NCBI GenBank assembly: GCA_945877115.1
Contig: CAMCQR010000001.1
Span: 1-64,000, forward strand
Source: Synechococcus sp. UW140
GTDB lineage: Bacteria > Cyanobacteriota > Cyanobacteriia > PCC-6307 > Cyanobiaceae
DNA: 64,000 bases
Direction of reading: 5' to 3'
A program made the translations under genes and the position numbers. Under the pieces are notes generated by a model, which saw nothing but the letters and a program-made list of their open reading frames with translations, made no database searches and was not told the DNA's origin. Below are positions 56,448 to 64,000 of this stretch, piece after piece. Position 1 is the stretch's first letter. The number at the start of each line of letters is the position of its first letter.

Positions 56448-57563
56448 ATGGATTCAGACCTTCTTAGTGAACGATTGGAAACGACCTGTCGCACGTTTGA
56501 AGCCCTGGAGCGTCAATTGGCCGATCCTTCTCTCGCGACGAATCCAAGCCAGCTGCAAGCCCTCGCCAAGGAGAGGGCCAAGCTTGAGCCGATGGTCCTT
56601 GATTATCAGAAAATGCTCCGATTGAAGTCGGAGCAAATCCAGGCTCGCGATCTTTTGCGTCAATATCGAGGCGATCCTTCCGGCCATGAGTTGCTTGAGT
56701 TGGCTGCCGATGAAATCGACATCCTGGAACAGGAGTTGGTTGGCTTGCGCCAGAGACTTTTATTGGCCATGGTTCCTTCCGACCCTCGAGATGAGCGAAG
56801 TGTCATGTTGGAGATTCGTGCAGGAGCCGGTGGCGATGAAGCGGCTCTTTGGGCCGGCGATCTGGCCCGTATGTATGAGCGTTATGCCCAGAGTAGGGGT
56901 TGGATAGCCCAGCACTTAACTGTATCGGAGTCGGATCTGGGCGGGTATCGTGAACTGATTCTGGCGATCCGAGGCGAAGGTGTCTATAGCCAGTTGAAAT
57001 TTGAGGCTGGAGTGCATCGTGTCCAGCGGGTTCCGGCCACCGAGTCCCAAGGTCGCGTCCACACTTCGACGGCCACCGTGGCTGTGATGCCTGAAGTGGA
57101 TCCTGTGGAAGTGCAGATTGAGCCTGGAGATTTGGAGATCAGCACAGCCAGATCGGGCGGGGCAGGGGGGCAAAATGTTAATAAGGTTGAGACGGCTGTG
57201 GACCTTTTGCACAAACCAACCGGGATTCGGGTCTTCTGTACCCAGGAGCGTAGTCAACTGCAGAATCGCGAGCGGGCCCTTGAGATTCTTCGGGCTAAGC
57301 TTTATGATCGGGAATTAGCTTTAGCTAATGCTGCCGAGAGTTCGGCACGGCGTGCCCAGGTGGGAAGTGGTGATCGAAGTGAAAAGATTCGAACCTATAA
57401 CTACAAGGATAATCGCGCTACTGATCACCGCCTTAATAGACATTTTGCGCTCGATACTGTGCTTACCGGTCAGCTTCAGGAACCCATTGAGGCCTGCATC
57501 GTGGCTGAACAGAGTCGCCAGTTAGAGGCCCTTGCCCGTGAGGCGATGGGAGTTGACGGATGA
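56448..57563 (+). CDS. prfA: Peptide chain release factor 1
   Basis: RF1 ends translation at UAA and UAG. The 371-residue protein has the codon-recognition PxT-type block [22 protein letters not shown] and the catalytic GGQ in [17 protein letters not shown]; this Gln is the target of PrmC, encoded at 10491. The C-terminal [16 protein letters not shown] is conserved. ATG 56448 starts 27 nt after the terminator run. Confidence 0.97.
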   Translation: MDSDLLSERLETTCRTFEALERQLADPSLATNPSQLQALAKERAKLEPMVLDYQKMLRLKSEQIQARDLLRQYRGDPSGHELLELAADEIDILEQELVGLRQRLLLAMVPSDPRDERSVMLEIRAGAGGDEAALWAGDLARMYERYAQSRGWIAQHLTVSESDLGGYRELILAIRGEGVYSQLKFEAGVHRVQRVPATESQGRVHTSTATVAVMPEVDPVEVQIEPGDLEISTARSGGAGGQNVNKVETAVDLLHKPTGIRVFCTQERSQLQNRERALEILRAKLYDRELALANAAESSARRAQVGSGDRSEKIRTYNYKDNRATDHRLNRHFALDTVLTGQLQEPIEACIVAEQSRQLEALAREAMGVDG

Positions 57564-57580
57564 TGCAGTGGATTTGGAAT

Positions 57581-58081
57581 TTACTCGTCAATTAGATATT
57601 TAGCCCACTGTTTGTTCCTGCCGGCACGAATCTGGCGATTGGCTTCGAAGCTGAGGCTGCTCAGCGGCCGATGGGGGGCGCGAAGCAATGCCATGCCGGC
57701 TTCCCGGGGTGTGCGGTTACCCTTGCGAACATTACAAGGAAGGCAAGCGGTAGTTACATTATCCCAACTGTTGTTACCACCACGGCTGCGAGGCTGAACA
57801 TGGTCGATCGAGAGCTTTTCTCCGTTATAACCGCAGTATTGACATGCGTGACCGTCGCGCTGGAAAATGTTTCGCCGAGTCAGCGGCAGTTGGCGGTAGG
57901 GAACACGAACGAATTGACGCAGCCGGATCACGGTGGGTCGCATTTGATCTGGCCGCAACAAAGATGTTGGGTCGTGTTCAAGCCCTTCCGCCTTGCCTTT
58001 CAACAACATCACCACCGCACGCTTCCAAGTGGTGATGTTGAGGGGCTCGTAGGAAGCATTCAGAACGAGAACATGGCCCAT
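57581..58081 (-). CDS. HNH endonuclease
   Basis: The 166-residue protein has a typical HNH zinc nuclease: CQYCG, then LSIDHVQPRSRGGNNSWDNVTTACLPCNVRKGNRTP, with the His-Asn-His and C-x2-C pairs. It starts MGHVLVLNASYEPLNITTWKRAVVMLLKGKA in part, a family seen as a stand-alone gene in most cyanobacteria. It is not near any restriction or phage genes, so a housekeeping role is likely. It is convergent with prfA and divergent from the MurF-Alr gene. Confidence 0.93.
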   Translation of the reverse strand: MGHVLVLNASYEPLNITTWKRAVVMLLKGKAEGLEHDPTSLLRPDQMRPTVIRLRQFVRVPYRQLPLTRRNIFQRDGHACQYCGYNGEKLSIDHVQPRSRGGNNSWDNVTTACLPCNVRKGNRTPREAGMALLRAPHRPLSSLSFEANRQIRAGRNKQWAKYLIDE

Positions 58082-58179
58082 GCCAGCCCCCTAGGCAATT
58101 TAAATCCTAACCACGGTCTTGCAGGATGGTGGTGTGCTTTGTCACAAGGCCTTCCCAATCTTCCCCAGGTTCGACTCCA

Positions 58180-60666
58180 ATGGCGATGACCCTGCCCCGA
58201 GGACTTGATTTGGCCCGAATCCTCGGTGCCGACTTGCGCGATGCCGCCCCTGACATTGCGATTGATCGTGTAGTGATTGATTCGCGCCGGGTCCAGCCAG
58301 GGGATCTTTTTGTGGCCCTCAAAGGGCGGCACCAGGATGGCCATAACTACGTGCCAGCGGCCTTGGGGGCTGGGGCGGCTCTCGTGCTCGTGGCCCGTGG
58401 GATGGGTTGGATCGACGACGTGCCTCGGCTTGTGGTCGAGGACCCCTTGCTGGCCCTGCAGAAGCTCGCGGCCTGGTATCGCAGCAACTATCTTCCCCAG
58501 GTGGTTGCGATCACCGGTAGCAATGGCAAGACAGTGGTCAAGGACGCCCTTGCCGCCTGCTTGACAGCTCGTTTCCGGGTGGCGGCCAGCCCGGGAAGCT
58601 GGAACAGCCAGGTGGGAGTGCCCTTGGCCGTTCTAGGTGCTCCGCCTGGAAGTCAGATTGGTGTGTTTGAAGCCGGGGTCTCGGCCCCAGGAGAAATGGA
58701 GGCCATCGAGGCCATCCTGCGTCCTGATTACGGCGTACTTGTGAATGTGGGACTTGCCCATTTCGCCGCCTTCGGGAGTCGCCAGGCGATTGCCCGCGAA
58801 AAGATGGTTCTCTTCCGTCATCTCCCCGCTTCCCATTGGTTGATCGCCCCGGCTGACCCCCTGCTTGAGGACCTGCCCCTGGCCTGCGAGCGGGTCCATC
58901 CCGGCAAGGACTGGCCCCGGCTGATCGCGCGTCGTCCCACCGCTACCGGTTTTGCCCTCAATCTGCAATTTGCGGATCAGCAGTTGACATTGCCGGTGCG
59001 GACCCGTTCCCTGCCCTTGGTCGAGGATCTCCTGATTGCGATGACGGCCGCCCTGCGCTTGGGCCTGGATCCCACGCACATCGTTGGCGCCCTTGAGGAC
59101 TACGGCTTTGGGCCGACCCGCATGGAGACCTGGAGCACACCTGAGGGAATCACCATCATCAACGACACCGCCAGCAGTGATCCCCTTTCGGTCCAGGCGG
59201 CCCTGGATACCGTCGCCGCGACCCCGAGCACCGGCCATCGGCGCCTGTTTGTTTTTGGGGGCATGGCTGATCTCGGTGCCCAGGAACACCGCGAGCATGG
59301 CTTGATAGGTCGGGTCGCCGCCGAGCGGGGCTTCACGCACCTGTTGCTGTTGCCCCACACCGCCAGTGGTTCCACCTGTGCTGGCTGGTTGTCGTTGCGT
59401 CCAGAGGCCTCGCTTCTCCAAGTGCCTGATTGGCAGGGTCTGCGGCACCAAGTCCGGGAACTGGCCCAAGCCGGGGACCTGGTGTTGATGAAGGCAGCGG
59501 CTGCTGAGGGACTTGAGGTCACGGCGACAGCCATCTGGGAATCCATGGCGCCCCGGAGGCTGTTCATTGATCTGGGCGCCATCCGGGAAAATGTGGCTCG
59601 CTTCCGAGCCCTTTCGGGCCCCAGGGTGGCCATCCTGGCCGTTCTCAAGGCCTGGGCTTACGGCACTGAATTGCCTCGGCTGGCGCTTGCCTTGCAGGCA
59701 AGCGGGGTGGATTGGATCGGTGTCTCTACGGCTGATGAGGGCGCGCTGGCCCGTCGTGCCGGAATCCGGCTACCGATCCTGGTCATGCTGATGGACCGGG
59801 AGGAGGTCGACAAGGTCGTGCGCTACGGCCTCACCCCTGTTGTTTACTCGCTTCCCTTGGCTCGGTCCCTGGTCGAGACGCTCCGGGACATGGGGGCCGA
59901 GTGTGACGTGCACCTCGAAGTGGATACGGGGATGGGGCGTCTTGGCGTGTCTCCCGAAGAGGCTTTGGCGACGGCCCGACTCTTGCGCGGCTCTGGGGTG
60001 GTGCGCCTACGGGGTGTGATGACCCATCTCGCCGGGGCCGACGATCCGGCCGCTGATCGCCATAGCGATCAGCAATTGACCCGTTTTGATCAGGTTGTGG
60101 CAGCCATCCGGTCCGAAGGGGATGAACCCCTTTGCATTCATGCCGCCGCCACCTCCGCCGCCGTTCGTTTCCCAGGGGCTCGCTACGACATGGTCCGGTT
60201 AGGCCTGGGGTTGTTCGGTATCGCCCCTTCGTGTGAAGTGGCTGAGGCTATTGAACTGGAGCAGGCGCTGGCCTTTGTGAGTCGCCTTGCCCAGGTGGCC
60301 ATGTGGCCCCGCGGTCAACGGGTGGGTTACAACGGCTCCTACGTCGTTGACCAAGAGAAGCAGAGAATTGGCATCGTGGCGGCCGGATACAACGATGGCG
60401 TTCCCTGGCGGCTGTCGAATGCGGGTGCGGTTCTGGTTCAGGGCCAGACAGCCCGGATCCTGGGCAGGGTGTCGATGGATTCGATGGCAGTCGATCTGAC
60501 GGCTGTACCCGATGCGGCCGTGGGGGATGAAGTGCTGATTTTTGGAAGTCACCAGGGCCAGGTCCTCCGACCCGAAGAAGTGGCCGCCCGTGCTGGCAGC
60601 ATTCCCTACGAGCTGCTTGTCAATGTCGACAGCAGGAGGGTGCAGCGCATCTTCCGCAACGACTGA
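58180..60666 (+). CDS. MurF-alanine racemase fusion protein
   Basis: One 828-residue protein joins two cell-wall enzymes. Residues 1-450 are a Mur ligase: DSRRVQPGDLFVALKG at the N-terminus, ATP loop ITGSNGKTVVKD (about 111-122), SWNSQVGVPLAVL and NDTASSDPLSVQAAL; it would add D-Ala-D-Ala to the UDP-MurNAc-tripeptide. Residues about 455-828 are a PLP alanine racemase: PLP Lys in AVLKAWAYG (about 490), VDTGMGRLGVS, THLAGADDPAADRHSDQQ, catalytic Tyr in RVGYNGSYV, and GRVSMDSMAVDLT. The Asn of the standard KANAYG is Trp here. The arrangement and motifs match the MurF-Alr fusion of Bacteroidetes. ATG 58180 is preferred over GTG 58126. Confidence 0.88.
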   Translation: MAMTLPRGLDLARILGADLRDAAPDIAIDRVVIDSRRVQPGDLFVALKGRHQDGHNYVPAALGAGAALVLVARGMGWIDDVPRLVVEDPLLALQKLAAWYRSNYLPQVVAITGSNGKTVVKDALAACLTARFRVAASPGSWNSQVGVPLAVLGAPPGSQIGVFEAGVSAPGEMEAIEAILRPDYGVLVNVGLAHFAAFGSRQAIAREKMVLFRHLPASHWLIAPADPLLEDLPLACERVHPGKDWPRLIARRPTATGFALNLQFADQQLTLPVRTRSLPLVEDLLIAMTAALRLGLDPTHIVGALEDYGFGPTRMETWSTPEGITIINDTASSDPLSVQAALDTVAATPSTGHRRLFVFGGMADLGAQEHREHGLIGRVAAERGFTHLLLLPHTASGSTCAGWLSLRPEASLLQVPDWQGLRHQVRELAQAGDLVLMKAAAAEGLEVTATAIWESMAPRRLFIDLGAIRENVARFRALSGPRVAILAVLKAWAYGTELPRLALALQASGVDWIGVSTADEGALARRAGIRLPILVMLMDREEVDKVVRYGLTPVVYSLPLARSLVETLRDMGAECDVHLEVDTGMGRLGVSPEEALATARLLRGSGVVRLRGVMTHLAGADDPAADRHSDQQLTRFDQVVAAIRSEGDEPLCIHAAATSAAVRFPGARYDMVRLGLGLFGIAPSCEVAEAIELEQALAFVSRLAQVAMWPRGQRVGYNGSYVVDQEKQRIGIVAAGYNDGVPWRLSNAGAVLVQGQTARILGRVSMDSMAVDLTAVPDAAVGDEVLIFGSHQGQVLRPEEVAARAGSIPYELLVNVDSRRVQRIFRND

Positions 60667-60719
60667 GGGGAGCGAAGCGGCAGCAGCGGTGGCCGTTCAG
60701 GTACAGTTCCATTGCCATT

Positions 60720-60808
60720 GGAGAGGTGGCTGAGTGGTCGAAAGCGGCTCCCTGCTAAGGAGTTACAGGAGGCAACTTCTGTCGAGGGTTCGAATCCCTC
60801 CCTCTCCG
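60720..60808 (+). tRNA. trnS: tRNA-Ser (anticodon GCT)
   Basis: The acceptor GGAGAGG pairs with CCTCTCC, with G as the discriminator base. The anticodon arm is GCTCC-CTGCTAA-GGAGT with anticodon GCT. The long variable arm (CAGGAGGCAACTTCTG) marks it as class II, and the T-arm is GAGGG-TTCGAAT-CCCTC. Length is about 89 nt and CCA is not encoded. It reads AGC and AGT. Confidence 0.96.
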
Positions 60809-60843
60809 TTGCCCCACACCGATGGCGTTGAGCTCATGGGTTG

Positions 60844-61800
60844 TTAGGTGATGAGTCTGCCGGCGATTTCCGGCAGCAACCTTTTGTAATTTGCGGAGCG
60901 TTCATCTTCGCTCAGGACAATCAGAATCATCGGAGTCCCTGCTTCAGTTTCCACATAGGCGGCTTCGTGTCTTGCCTCACCCATCCAGCTTGATTTGCCC
61001 CAAATCCGGGCCTTGTGCCCAAGGGCTGCGGCTGCAAAGCCAGTCACCTCTTTGGTCTCAGCTGGGTTCGCGCACCTTTCCTCCGAGGGTTGCTCAAGCA
61101 GGCTTTGCAGCCTGCGACATGCGGGCGGCGAGATGAGGGATCCGGCCATCACAGCCTCCAACAACCTGGCCAGGCCGTCAGTGCTCAGGAGGTTGCGGTT
61201 GCTTTGATCGGCGCTGTGGAAGTCCTGCTCACGGCCGTAGGTTCCATCCACCCAGGTTTTCTGACAGGCCTTCCAACCCACCAGCTCGGGCCAGCCAAGG
61301 CTCTCAAGCCAGTGGTTCACCAGTTCTCGTTGGGTCTTCCATTGGTTGTAACAATCCTGGGGGAGGGACGGCCCGCTGGTGGTGCCGCTTAGGAGATCCA
61401 CAATCAAGCCGGTGGCCCAATGCGCTGAGGTCGAAGGACGAACCATGGCTGCCATGGCCCTCCTTAATTCCGGTTCATCTCTCAATAACTGACGTTGCAA
61501 CCAGGCCTCACAGGCCACCAGATAGGTGAGATTGACGAGGCTGGCCGGCTCCCGCAGTTGGCTTCCCCGCCAGCCCGCTCCCGCTCCCGCTGCGGCCCCT
61601 AGGGCTAAGGCCTCGTGGGTCTCTCGGTCGCGCAGGGATTCGGCATAGCGCAGCCAGGTGATGGATATCCGGGCCCCCAGTCCAGGCCTGCCCTCCTGTT
61701 CCAGGGCACGGACCAGATCCGCGAGCCTCTGGCCCATGGCCGGATCCGCGCTGTAGAACGCCATGATATTTGGCCCATCAGCGATGAAGAGATTAGACAT
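60844..61800 (-). CDS. Class A beta-lactamase-like serine hydrolase, altered active site
   Basis: The protein of about 318 residues has the layout of the class A beta-lactamase/penicillin-recognising fold: EPASLVNLTYLVACEAW at the position of the S-x-x-K motif, and GKSSWMGEARHEAAYVE at the position of K-T-G. The general-base Lys of S-x-x-K is Asn here, so normal beta-lactam hydrolysis is unlikely. No clear signal peptide is seen. Similar proteins occur in picocyanobacteria as serine hydrolases of unknown role. The ATG at 61800 is preferred, since the longer in-frame start (61896) overlaps the divergent NlpC gene. Confidence 0.7.
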   Translation of the reverse strand: MSNLFIADGPNIMAFYSADPAMGQRLADLVRALEQEGRPGLGARISITWLRYAESLRDRETHEALALGAAAGAGAGWRGSQLREPASLVNLTYLVACEAWLQRQLLRDEPELRRAMAAMVRPSTSAHWATGLIVDLLSGTTSGPSLPQDCYNQWKTQRELVNHWLESLGWPELVGWKACQKTWVDGTYGREQDFHSADQSNRNLLSTDGLARLLEAVMAGSLISPPACRRLQSLLEQPSEERCANPAETKEVTGFAAAALGHKARIWGKSSWMGEARHEAAYVETEAGTPMILIVLSEDERSANYKRLLPEIAGRLIT

Positions 61801-61810
61801 GCGCGGTTCA

Positions 61811-62539
61811 ATGCCCATGCTTGCCAGTGGAGCGATCTGGCAAATCAGCGAACCCCTGTCCGGCTGGAGTCGCCCGCAGGGCGATGCGCTGGCCACCGAA
61901 TTGGCAGTGGGTCGCCGGTTGCGGCTGCTTGAACCGGCCCCCTATCCACCACGAGAATCAGGGAGCTTGCGTTGGCGGGTGCGCCTGCTGGAGGATGGTT
62001 ATCCCTGCTGGTTAGATGCCCAGGCGCTGTTAAGCCATGGTCAACCCTCTGAGTCTCCGCTGCTGCCCCGCTTGGACCGCAGCACCATCCACGATCGCTT
62101 ACCCCAGGTGTTGAGCATCGCCTTGGAGGCCTTGGCGCAAAAGAACTGTTATCGATGGGGAGGCACGATTGGCCCAAACTACGACTGCTCAGGGTTGGTT
62201 CAGTGGGCCTATTCCCAGGCAGGCATCTGGTTGCCGCGGGATGCCTATCTTCAGGAACGCTTCTGTCGGCCTGTGGCAGTGCGTCCTGACGTTGTGAATC
62301 TTCTGCAGAGTGGCGACCTGATTTTCTTCGGGTCGCCGCAACGCTGCACCCATGTGGGGTTGCATCTGGGCCAGGGCCGCTATCTGCACAGTTCCGGCCG
62401 TGAGCATGGCCGCAATGGATTGGGGGTGGACGATCTGTTCTTTTCGAACCACGATTCAGTGGCCTGCCACTACAGGGCTGAATTGCGGGGAGCCGGTCGG
62501 GTCATGCATAGCCATGACGGCAGTCCCTTGCCCCCTTAA
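61811..62539 (+). CDS. NlpC/P60 cell-wall peptidase
   Basis: The 242-residue protein has an N-terminal SH3-like region (LRLLEPAPYPPRESGSLRW, LLEDGYPCWL) and a C-terminal NlpC/P60 domain. Catalytic Cys lies in GPNYDCSGLVQWAYSQAG, His in RCTHVGLHLGQGRYLH and the third polar residue in the next block. The family cuts gamma-D-Glu-meso-DAP bonds in wall peptides. No clear signal peptide is seen, so recycling of wall peptides in the cytoplasm is possible. ATG 61811 or 61817 is the start. It is divergent from the serine hydrolase. Confidence 0.88.
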   Translation: MPMLASGAIWQISEPLSGWSRPQGDALATELAVGRRLRLLEPAPYPPRESGSLRWRVRLLEDGYPCWLDAQALLSHGQPSESPLLPRLDRSTIHDRLPQVLSIALEALAQKNCYRWGGTIGPNYDCSGLVQWAYSQAGIWLPRDAYLQERFCRPVAVRPDVVNLLQSGDLIFFGSPQRCTHVGLHLGQGRYLHSSGREHGRNGLGVDDLFFSNHDSVACHYRAELRGAGRVMHSHDGSPLPP

Positions 62540-62571
62540 GGTCGGGTTCCACCCAACGTCAAACGGTTGCC

Positions 62572-63606
62572 ATGGCGGATCCAGTGCTTACCGCCGCCTG
62601 TCCATCCTCAGCCCCGGTGACTGCGTTGACGGCAGGGGAGCCCTCGGGCCTGCCGGAACTTTCCGTTGTTGTACCTCTTTACAACGAAGAGGGGAGTCTC
62701 TCCCAACTGGTTAATCAATTACTGAATGCACTGCGCCCCCTTGGTCAACGCTTTGAGCTAATTCTGGTTGACGATGGTTCTAAGGATGGAACGCCAGCTT
62801 TGCTACGGGACATCGTCAACCAGGTCCCTGAACTTGTAGCTGTTTTGCTACGCCGAAATTACGGCCAAACGGCGGCTATGGCTGCCGGCTTTGATGTCAG
62901 TAGAGCCCCTGTGATTGTGACCCTTGATGGTGATCTTCAAAATGATCCGGCTGATATCCCCCTGCTTCTTGAGCGCCTTGATCAGGGCTATGACCTGGTC
63001 AGTGGCTGGCGTCACCAGCGTCAGGATGCAGCCCTCTCAAGGTTGCTGCCTTCGTTGTTGGCGAATCGCTTGATTGCCAGAGTCACCGGAGTGAAATTGC
63101 ACGACTATGGCTGCTCACTCAAGGCCTACCGCCGTGAAGTGGTTGCCGATATGAATCTTTACGGTGAGCTGCACCGTTTTTTGCCGGCGCTCGCATTTAT
63201 TGAAGGGGCTAGGATTGGTGAGGTTAAAGTTAATCATCATCCGAGGCGTTATGGGCAAAGTAAGTATGGAATAGATCGTACTTTTCGCGTTTTAATGGAT
63301 TTGCTTACGGTCTGGTTCATGAAGCGCTTCTTGACACGGCCCATGCATGTTTTTGGATTTGTCGGTCTGTTGACCATGGGCATTGGTTTGCTGATTGCCC
63401 TAGGGCTGGTGGTTCAGAAACTGATGTTTGGGACCGATATCGGCTCGAGGCCACTGCTGTTGATGGCCGTTCTTGCGATCCTCAGCGGTGTGCAGCTATT
63501 TTGTTTCGGTCTTCTTGCTGAAATGCAGATGCGTACTTATCACGAAAGTCAGGGCCGACCTATCTACCGCACTCGGGCGACCTTGCGCGGTAAAGCTGCG
63601 GCATAA
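62572..63606 (+). CDS. Family 2 glycosyltransferase (DPM1/GtrB-like)
   Basis: The 344-residue protein has LSVVVPLYNEEGSL, the DxD-type VTLDGDLQNDPADIP and the acceptor motif YGCSLKAYRREV. Two C-terminal membrane spans follow (VFGFVGLLTMGIGLLIALGLVV and LLLMAVLAILSGVQLFCFGLL in part). The family moves a sugar from a nucleotide to polyprenyl phosphate or a glycan. The precise sugar is unknown. It lies 32 nt after the NlpC gene, so a shared envelope role is plausible. Its end overlaps the next, convergent gene by 43 nt. Confidence 0.92.
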   Translation: MADPVLTAACPSSAPVTALTAGEPSGLPELSVVVPLYNEEGSLSQLVNQLLNALRPLGQRFELILVDDGSKDGTPALLRDIVNQVPELVAVLLRRNYGQTAAMAAGFDVSRAPVIVTLDGDLQNDPADIPLLLERLDQGYDLVSGWRHQRQDAALSRLLPSLLANRLIARVTGVKLHDYGCSLKAYRREVVADMNLYGELHRFLPALAFIEGARIGEVKVNHHPRRYGQSKYGIDRTFRVLMDLLTVWFMKRFLTRPMHVFGFVGLLTMGIGLLIALGLVVQKLMFGTDIGSRPLLLMAVLAILSGVQLFCFGLLAEMQMRTYHESQGRPIYRTRATLRGKAAA

Positions 63607-63791
63607 ACCATTGGTGTTTCTCGAGTCAGCACGGGTTCATCCTTGAAAAGGCCACTTCGGCTGATTAGCTCAACTTTTATGTCGTCGCCCCAGCCGTCCT
63701 GCAGGCAGGCATCCAGGTGTTCGTACAGTGCCTGCGGTTGTTCTGGCCTAAGCCATGACTGGAGAATTCGCAGCTGCCTGGTTGCCGTCAA
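63564..63791 (-). CDS. Small protein of unknown function
   Basis: The 75-residue ORF (TTG start) reads TRQLRILQSWLRPEQPQALY, then DACLQDGWGDDIKVELISRS and ends PRKVARVR. The composition and codon use look real. It is squeezed in: 43 nt overlap with the glycosyltransferase and 37 nt overlap with psaI on the other strand. The product is not one I can name. Confidence 0.5.
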   Translation of the reverse strand: MTATRQLRILQSWLRPEQPQALYEHLDACLQDGWGDDIKVELISRSGLFKDEPVLTRETPMVYAAALPRKVARVR

Positions 63792-63871
63792 TGCTTGTGC
63801 CTTTGGTGGGCATCCTTGCCCCTGCCGTGGCCATGGCTCTGCTGTTCAACGTGATTGAGGCCCGCGACTGA
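63755..63871 (+). CDS. psaI: Photosystem I reaction centre subunit VIII
   Basis: The 38-residue protein starts MTGEFAAAWLPSMLVPLVGI and ends FNVIEARD, with one membrane span. PsaI helps PsaL bind in the photosystem I trimer. psaL follows 69 nt downstream, the usual order. Confidence 0.95.
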   Translation: MTGEFAAAWLPSMLVPLVGILAPAVAMALLFNVIEARD

Positions 63872-63940
63872 GGCCCTCAACGGTCTCAGCCTCCTCTCTC
63901 GCTACGCCTTTTTGAATCCCACGCCGCCTCAGCCCGTCCC

Positions 63941-64000
63941 ATGACCGTGACTCCTGTCGCCGACCCCACTGTCGGCAATCTGGCCACACCGGTGAACAGC
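63941..64000 (+). CDS. psaL: Photosystem I subunit XI (PsaL), start only
   Basis: The first 20 residues, MTVTPVADPTVGNLATPVNS, match the PsaL N-terminus and continue past the window. PsaL drives photosystem I trimer formation. The identity is supported by the psaI-psaL gene order. Confidence 0.85.
   Translation, partial: MTVTPVADPTVGNLATPVNS

Noticed and set aside
57581-58081. HNH nuclease as part of a restriction or phage system
   Set aside because: Neighbours are housekeeping genes (prfA, MurF-Alr), and stand-alone HNH genes of this type are common in cyanobacteria.

Overview
The window is a gene-dense, G+C-rich stretch of chromosome from an oxygenic cyanobacterium. It encodes photosystem II (psbB, psbT, psbM), photosystem I (psaI, start of psaL), cytochrome b6f (petB, petD), the D1-processing-type protease CtpA and a Flv3/Flv1 pair. 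The ribosomal cluster starts at rplC and ends at prfA. This, with short spacers and the Min system, fits the alpha-cyanobacterial Synechococcus/Cyanobium/Prochlorococcus group. The genus assignment is an inference, because there is no rRNA in the window.

Layout. 1-5200 (minus): FGGY sugar kinase (cut at the left edge), metK, a HAD phosphatase, rpsA and nrdR. 5250-7720: psbB-psbT, with a divergent [2Fe-2S] ferredoxin and psbM. 7731-12273: a tandem Usp protein, a hotdog thioesterase, dprA, prmC, a YrdC-domain protein and a small membrane protein. 12262-19279 (minus): a protein with three RodZ-C-like repeats, a broken small gene, tRNA-Thr(TGT), a LuxR-type HTH protein, minE-minD-minC, an HD phosphohydrolase and ctpA. 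19297-27505 (plus): petB-petD, a desaturase, a ceramidase-like membrane protein, a SWIM protein, a MEKHLA protein and flv3-flv1. 27522-31186: a zinc-uptake locus (outer-membrane barrel candidate and znuA on minus, znuC-znuB on plus, possible Zur box between). 31675-37296 (minus): gcvP, gcvH, a Met-gamma-lyase-like PLP enzyme and an unknown protein. 37350-40563 (plus): a second desaturase, rplI and dnaB.

40947-57563 is the ribosomal superoperon: rplC-D-W-B, rpsS, rplV, rpsC, rplP, rpmC, rpsQ, rplN-X-E, rpsH, rplF-R, rpsE, rplO, secY, adk, rpmJ, rpsM-K, rpoA, rplQ, truA, rplM, rpsI, rpmE, prfA. Then come an HNH endonuclease, a MurF-alanine racemase fusion, tRNA-Ser(GCT), a degenerate class A beta-lactamase-like protein, an NlpC/P60 hydrolase, a family 2 glycosyltransferase, a small unknown protein, psaI and the start of psaL.

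Most of the window is ordinary core genome. The best candidates for a second look are the single-polypeptide MurF-Alr fusion, which resembles the Bacteroidetes arrangement; the triple RodZ-C-like protein; the zinc-locus barrel; a frameshifted small gene beside tRNA-Thr; a truA with no standard start codon; a tRNA T-arm-like fragment forming the end of a Usp gene; and a small ORF flanked by long G/C runs. I found no CRISPR array, insertion sequence, prophage or clear defence system.
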